Shown: positions 58,913-64,000 of the stretch, in pieces
How the letters are laid out: the number at the start of each line of letters is the position of its first letter
Position numbering within the stretch: position 1 is the first letter of the stretch
From: Paramecium pentaurelia
Lineage: Eukaryota > Ciliophora > Oligohymenophorea > Peniculida > Parameciidae
Reading direction: 5' to 3'
DNA length: 64,000 nucleotides
NCBI GenBank assembly: GCA_905183005.1
Contig: CAJJDO010000060.1
Span: forward strand, 62,001 to 126,000
Made by a program: the position numbers and the translations under genes
Notes under the pieces: model-generated
What the model saw: the letters and a program-made list of their open reading frames with translations, nothing else
What the model was told of the DNA's origin: nothing
Databases searched by the model: none

Positions 58913-59965
58913 ATGATAATAATTTTTTATGTATGCATTTCTCTATCTATAGGAGGATCTACACTAATGTTAACTCATTTATTCTTTTTTGATAACCTTA
59001 AAGTATTTGCCTAAAGAATAGTTGCATGTCTCTCAATATCAGATTGTTTTTATGCTTTCGGATTGCTCTTATATGTTGAGCCAACTTTTGATGGTTATGA
59101 TGTCACTAGGTGAGTTAATCAATATTATTTAGATGCACTATCTAAGGAGCCTTAACTTAATTTGCAACTATTTGTGCTTTTGTTTGGAGTACATCAATAT
59201 CATATTTCCTTTATGTCTCAATCACAAGAGGATAAAGGGAATTGATTTATTTTGAAAGATATGAAAAATTGATAATTGGGATAGGTAGCTCTCGAATACT
59301 TATATATAGGTTTTGCTGTTCCTTTATTAATGGCTACAATTCCTTTGTTTTTTCAATCATATGCACCTACACCTGCAAAAGTACCTGCTACTTGTTCAAT
59401 TAGTTCAAATGATGAAACTAAAACAATTGAAAAGAATAGAAGCTTAAGTTTATATCTAAATCTTACTTTATTCTACATACCATTACTATCCTCAGTATTA
59501 ATATCTGTCTATTTCTTATTGAGAACATATTTTAAGACAAAAAGAATAAAGAGTTAATACGAACTATTAAATAAACAAATAAACATTTAATTGATGTTTG
59601 CTCGTAATTTAATACTCTATCCATTGGCATTATTTATTTGTTGGTTGCCATCTCAAATAGTGTTTTTAATATTTGTATTCAATAATAATTGGATTGAATA
59701 AATTCAACAAGACTACTTTATTCATCAAACTGGACCTTATTAATACATAAGACTCGTATAATATGGAGCTAGTTTCTTGTAAGGATTCTTGAATAGTCTT
59801 GTGTACTGGTTCAATAGTTATCAAATGAGAAAGAGATTGACTTCCTTAGAGAGGGTACACTTAGATTACTAAAAAACTAAAACCTTTTTCTCAAACAACA
59901 ATGATTAAAGTGAAAACAGAAGCAGTTAATTATCTAATAGTTTCGAAAATCTTTAAGATATTTGA
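58913..59965 (+). CDS. cAMP-receptor-like seven-TM protein (class E-like GPCR), 334 aa
   Basis: Introns at 59110-59132 (GTGAG start) and 59285-59309. Seven hydrophobic segments can be traced: FYVCISLSIGGSTLMLTHLF (TM1), VACLSISDCFYAFGLLLYV (TM2), FATICAFVWSTSISYFLYV (TM3), GFAVPLLMATIPLFF (TM4), LFYIPLLSSVLISVYFLL (TM5), LILYPLALFICWLPSQIVFL (TM6), and ASFLQGFLNSLVYWFNSYQM (TM7). Several spacings (GS in TM1, LSISD in TM2, W in TM3 and TM6, NSLVYW in TM7) match Dictyostelium cAR/Crl and ciliate GPCR-like receptors. The C-terminal ~50 residues are Ser/Asn-rich, a possible phosphorylation tail. Ligand and G-protein coupling are unknown. Confidence 0.82.
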
Positions 59966-61712
59966 TATTTTTTATTTTTATTTATATTTTTCATACTCCT
60001 TAAAACATATTAGTCATTTGAATATTTCAATCAAATAGAAAAACTAATGTAAATTATATAGTATTACTATTGAAAAAGTGCAGAAAATAGTTCAATAATA
60101 AAGGAATTTAAGTAGTTTCATTACTAAAGAATCTTTGTTTTGAACCTTTGATTTTATTTATTAGACTATCAAGAAATTTAAAAGAAAATTGAATAAATAT
60201 GTTAAAATAAGAAACTGCATTACTGCATTATGTATTTCATTTAATAAATTAGATAACATGACTGATTAATAGTCAAAATTGAAATCTTCCTAAATTCTTT
60301 TCATATATTGCTATTTTATATAGTTCGTTAGATGCAAAGAAATTAGAAAATAATGAAATGCAAAAATGAATTTGAGTGAGGGTATAAATAATTGATATGT
60401 AAATAAAATACAGTATTTTAGATTATTTAGGAACTTATATAATTCTCTATGTATATTATAAAACTTAGAGTTGATGTTACAAGATTCTTAATTTATAAAG
60501 AAAAAATTCATTTTTTACGGAGATTAAATCTTTTTTATTCAAGTAATATATAATCTTTAGAAACATTTTTTAGATTTTAAGTAAGAGAAATTTACACAGA
60601 ATATAATTTATTTTTCAAAAGGAATAAATAAAAATTTAGAAATTTAAGAATAAATATTAAAATAAATATGAAATTTATATTAATAAAGTTCTAGCTATAA
60701 TTATATACTATTAAGCCTATTTTTTTATAGGCTTAATAGAATTATTTTCTTTAAATTCCAAATATGAATGTCAATTTGAATATATGAAATTACATCCAAA
60801 GTATATTATAAGGCTATTTTTTAAAAAGAGAATTAGATTGCTAATATAAAATTACAGAAAATTAATACAATTAGTAATTTAAGAATTAAAAATAAAGATT
60901 CACATTACAAAAGTGAGGATTTTGTAATAAACGAAAAATATGAAGTTCATTAATTTTATTAACTGACATAATGTTTAAGAATAAGAATTTACCATAACAA
61001 CCATTAATATGTTAAAAGAATTCAAAGAAATTGCTTGCTTTGCTAGAATTAGATAGATAGGATCAATATTTCAATTATATTTAAATAATGTCTAATGCTT
61101 TGTTATTTTAAATCAATTAGAATAATAAGAAGGGAAAATGTAATCAATTCAAAAAATGATAAATTAGATTATTTGGCTTGGATTTATTTAGTGAAACTTC
61201 TATTCAAGCTGTTCTTACAATTTAAACAGTTTAAATTGATTTAATAATCCTATTGTTATATTAATTAGTTCTAGAAGAATAGAATTTAAGGATATATCAA
61301 TTATTAACAATATAAATTTGAGAAAAGAATGAAATTTTCAATTCATTAGACATAATTCAAGAGTATTCTGATTTTCATAGAGAAGATTTATTAGATTTGT
61401 CAAATGTATTAGATTATTGAATATATATTAGATAATTAAAGTGAATATTGTCACATATTTAGAATTATTTTAGATTTATGGCAAATGATGCTTATTATTT
61501 AGAATTATTAGATAATTATCCAGAGTAATCAAACTACATGAACTATTTGAATGATTTACACAAAAATGTATTAATCAATCAAATTTATTCTGCATGATTA
61601 TGAGTATTTAGAATAATACATTTGAGTGATTTAGTTTATATGAAACCAAATTTAATGTTTTTTAATTATATGGTAATATTATAGTTGAGATGTGTAAAAA
61701 GTTTAATAAGCA
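59966..61712. other. Long gap with hairpin and coding-like remnant
   Basis: About 1.75 kb between convergent genes. The first ~1 kb is AT-rich with a perfect hairpin at 60708-60739. From about 61,009 to 61,640 several plus-strand frames look protein-like in succession: LFGLDLFSETSIQAVLTIQT near 61,170; NSLDIIQEYSDFHREDLLDL near 61,340; ANDAYYLELLDNYPEQSNYM near 61,480. They need frame changes I cannot explain by normal introns. A decayed gene or a badly sequenced one is likely; the family is not recognised. Confidence 0.4.
60708..60739. repeat. Perfect 13-bp inverted repeat with T6 loop
   Basis: CTATTAAGCCTAT, then TTTTTT, then ATAGGCTTAATAG. All 13 positions pair. Nothing around it suggests a tRNA or known RNA. 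Confidence 0.85.
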
Positions 61713-62354
61713 TCAAATCTTTAAAAGAGTTTTCTTGATGATGATTTTATGCTTCAAATGGCTTGTTTTTTGTTAAATTTTAGAAGTATAAATGTATGGA
61801 ACAGACTCTTTTTTGAGAAACATAAACCTAAATTATATGTAAAATATATACCCTAAAGTTCGAAAAGCCTTTAAGAATTCATCATTTTTAGTGAATTATA
61901 GTATGTGAGTGAGGTTACAGAGTTTGTTTTTGACAGTTTGCATCAAATCAAGAAATTCTTATCCTTTAGTTTCTCCCAACAATTTATATATAATGAATTG
62001 TTATCTTAAGGTGTAGGCAATTAGAGCTTTAGTGAAATTTTTATGGAGATTAGTTGAGTCCAATACTTCATGAATTTTAGTATTTGTTGATGCTTTCTTT
62101 TTCTTGATTACTATTTCTTTCTTGGAATTCTTTTTAATTTCTATACTCTTTTCACCCTTTTCTATTTCTAATTCTTCTGTATCATAATTCAATTATTAAC
62201 TATTAGTAGGTTGATTGTCTGGTAATGAAGTCAATATAGGCTCAATGTGATGTTCTTATTGATTTAAAGTCTAGATTGGAAAATAATAGACTGGACAAAC
62301 AACTTAAGGCTAATAGAATGGATAGTAGTAATAAGGTTATTAAGAATACAACAT
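61713..62354 (-). CDS. Hypothetical protein with Tyr/Gln-rich N-terminus, 205 aa
   Basis: ATG at 62354 to TGA at 61713, with a probable 24-nt intron near 61,827-61,852 whose length is a multiple of three. The first ~60 residues are rich in Tyr, Pro and Gln (MLYSQQPYYYYPFYQPQ). A charged stretch (EIEKGEKSIEIKKNSKK) follows, then a helical domain (LHKNFTKALIAYTLRQQFII, EFLDLMQTVKNKLCNLTHIL). No family recognised. Plus-strand open frames over this gene are taken as antisense shadows. Confidence 0.6.
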
Positions 62355-62709
62355 TTTTAGGTTAATATTAACATATGTGATTGAACAATATAATTTGAAT
62401 ACCACGCTAACAATGGATTTTGCGTTTATTTTTTTATAATTAATAAAATTATCATCAAATTAAGCCCATTACTAAATGATAAATTTTATGAATTATATGA
62501 GAAAAATAAACAGATATAAAATATCATAATAATAATTAAATGATAAAATCTCTAAAATTAACATAATAAAATTTATATGGAAATATTCATACAAGAATAA
62601 TTACAATCTTATTTGATTTCTTTCATAATAAATAAGGATAAAAAATTAATTGATATGTTATTAAATGATGTAAAAAGATTAATGATTATTGATGAATTCA
62701 ATCCATATT
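62355..62709. other. Intergenic, AT-rich
   Basis: A 355-bp spacer between two minus-strand genes. I see no further feature. Confidence 0.4.
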
Positions 62710-64000
62710 TCATTCAGCAACTTCATTAGCTCCCTCTCCTTCTTTTACTCCTTCTGCTTAACGTGCCTCTTCTGCTAATTTTGCTTCTTCTGCTAATCTA
62801 GCTTCTTCTGCTAATCTTGCTTCTTCTCTTGCTTATTCTTCTTCAATTCTTTTTCTTTCTTCTTCATCTCTTCTTTCTTATAACACTCTCGCAGCTTCAT
62901 CATAATCTTCTTTTGTTATATCTACTTTATTTATTCTCACCAAATGAAAATAAAACATTAAAATTTCTTATTTAAAATTATCTGCACCCATTTCATCTAC
63001 TATTGGATTGGCTAACATATTAAGAGTTGTTATGGTTCTAATTTTGGCAATTTTCTTAAAATCATCAAATTTAGATAATTAATTCTCTCTGAGATTAAGA
63101 TAATATAATTATGGAAATTCAATAACAGGAGTTTTAATTTTTGTAATTTTATTTGCTCTTACATTTAATTTTAATAAAGATGGTAGATTATTTAATGATC
63201 TAAAATCTTTAAGTTCATTTCCTTATAAATAAAGTTCCTATAAAGATTATAAATAAATAAAATACTTTTAATTATGGCATATTTGCTAATCCATCTGTTG
63301 ATTTTAATTTATTTTTACCTAATTCAAGAATTTCAATATTTTAATGTCCTTCAAATTCATTTGCAATAGTAATTTCATTTTCTATTAAATTCAATCTTCT
63401 CAATCTCTTTAATGATAGTGTTACAAGAGATTTAATTTTATTTGTAGAGAGATTTAAATATTACAAATATGGAAATGCTTCAGGATCTTAAAAATATGAA
63501 AGTGTATTAATCTCATTTTTTGAAGCATTTAATGAAACTAAATATCTAAATGATAAAATAATTATATATACTTTAAAGGTAATAAATTAGTAATATCTAC
63601 AATTCTATTTTATGAAATATCAATATATCTTAGATTCAAATGATTAATCTAAAATAATCTCTCAATGTCTTTTTCTGCAAGATTTAATTTCACATATGCA
63701 TAAACAGTTTGAGTTTTATTCAATCCTGAAATTCCTTATAAAACTAATTCATTAAATTTTGCAGTGTCTTCTTTTAATTTAGCTTCATATTCTTCTCTAG
63801 CAATTCTTTCTTATTCTGCTCTTTCTTCTCTTTCTTTTCTTTCCTGTTCCTCTCTTTCTTCCCTCTCTTTTCTTTCTTATTCTTCTCTCTCTAATCGTAA
63901 CCGTCTAGTTTCTTCATCTTCTTCAGGAGGCTTTTCAGGCTCTTCTTCTTATGGTTATTCAGGATCTCTGTCTTAAACTTCATTCTATTCTGGTGAAGGC
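62710..64000 (-). CDS. Leucine-rich-repeat protein (3' part; 5' end outside window)
   Basis: The frame runs off the right edge, so the start is missing. Introns at 63546-63571 and 63238-63265. The visible N-terminal part is an acidic then Glu/Arg-rich region (EERAEQERIAREEYEAKLKE). About six LRRs follow (AEKDIERLFQINHLNLRYID, NLSTNKIKSLVTL, LNLIENEITIA, LELGKNKLKSTDGLANMPQL, LYLQGNELKDFRSLNNL, LNLRENQLSKFDDF), closed by an LRRcap-like TLNMLANPIVDEM. The C-terminus is a long charged helix with repeated RLAEEA units. LRR proteins with such flanking helices are common in ciliary or centrosomal complexes in protists, but the role here is unknown. Confidence 0.82.

Noticed and set aside
61720..62060. 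Plus-strand frame with HDYDLYETKFNVFQ-like sequence
   Set aside because: It lies antisense to the better-supported minus-strand gene at 61713-62354 and depends on a doubtful intron.
1..64000. CRISPR arrays, insertion sequences, prophage or bacterial operons
   Set aside because: None found. Genetic code, introns and gene content are those of a ciliate macronucleus.

Overview
This window is eukaryotic and fits the macronuclear genome of a Paramecium-like ciliate. Long reading frames appear only when TAA and TAG are read as glutamine and TGA is the sole stop. About 80 introns can be placed by reading-frame continuity. They are tiny (about 22-35 nt), mostly GTA...TAG, and the DNA is very AT-rich. 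Genes are packed on both strands, often tens of bases apart. All coordinates below come from hand translation with the ciliate code, splicing where the frame requires it. Predicted products therefore contain many Gln residues encoded by TAA/TAG.

Left third (1-20.4 kb): the 3' end of a small membrane protein resembling the C-terminus of the V-ATPase accessory protein ATP6AP2; an OSCA/TMEM63-type channel; two protein-kinase-like genes that have lost their catalytic residues; a dual-specificity phosphatase; a very large ubiquitin-specific protease (about 7.4 kb); a coiled-coil protein; and an axonemal SHIPPO/STPG repeat protein.

Middle (20.4-46.5 kb): ribosomal protein uS14; a DegT-type PLP aminotransferase; a small HTH protein; a secreted DNase II; several unrecognised genes; a decayed copy of the chaperonin subunit CCT epsilon; three coiled-coil proteins; a membrane sensor; a FAM50/XAP5 homolog; a senescence/spartin-domain protein; a small putative mitochondrial membrane protein; a TPR immunophilin; a Cys-rich surface protein; and a polytopic membrane protein.

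Right third (46.6-64 kb): a PARG; a large TPR protein; a dihydropteridine-reductase-like SDR with a frame break; an elongator tRNA-Met; the complex I subunit NDUFA9; a hybrid histidine kinase/response regulator; a long coiled-coil protein; a cAMP-receptor-like 7-TM protein; a small unknown; and the 3' part of a leucine-rich-repeat protein that runs off the right edge.

There is no operon logic. Neighbours look functionally unrelated, as usual for this lineage, although signalling and membrane-sensing genes (OSCA channel, two pseudokinases, phosphatase, histidine kinase, 7-TM receptor, sensor protein) are frequent. No CRISPR array, IS element, telomere or prophage was seen. The points most worth a second look are the two pseudokinases, the CCT epsilon relic, divergent gene pairs with only 7 and 26 bp between start codons, an unusual paired G6 tract, a perfect 13-bp hairpin, and two places where the reading frame breaks (the USP and the QDPR-like gene).
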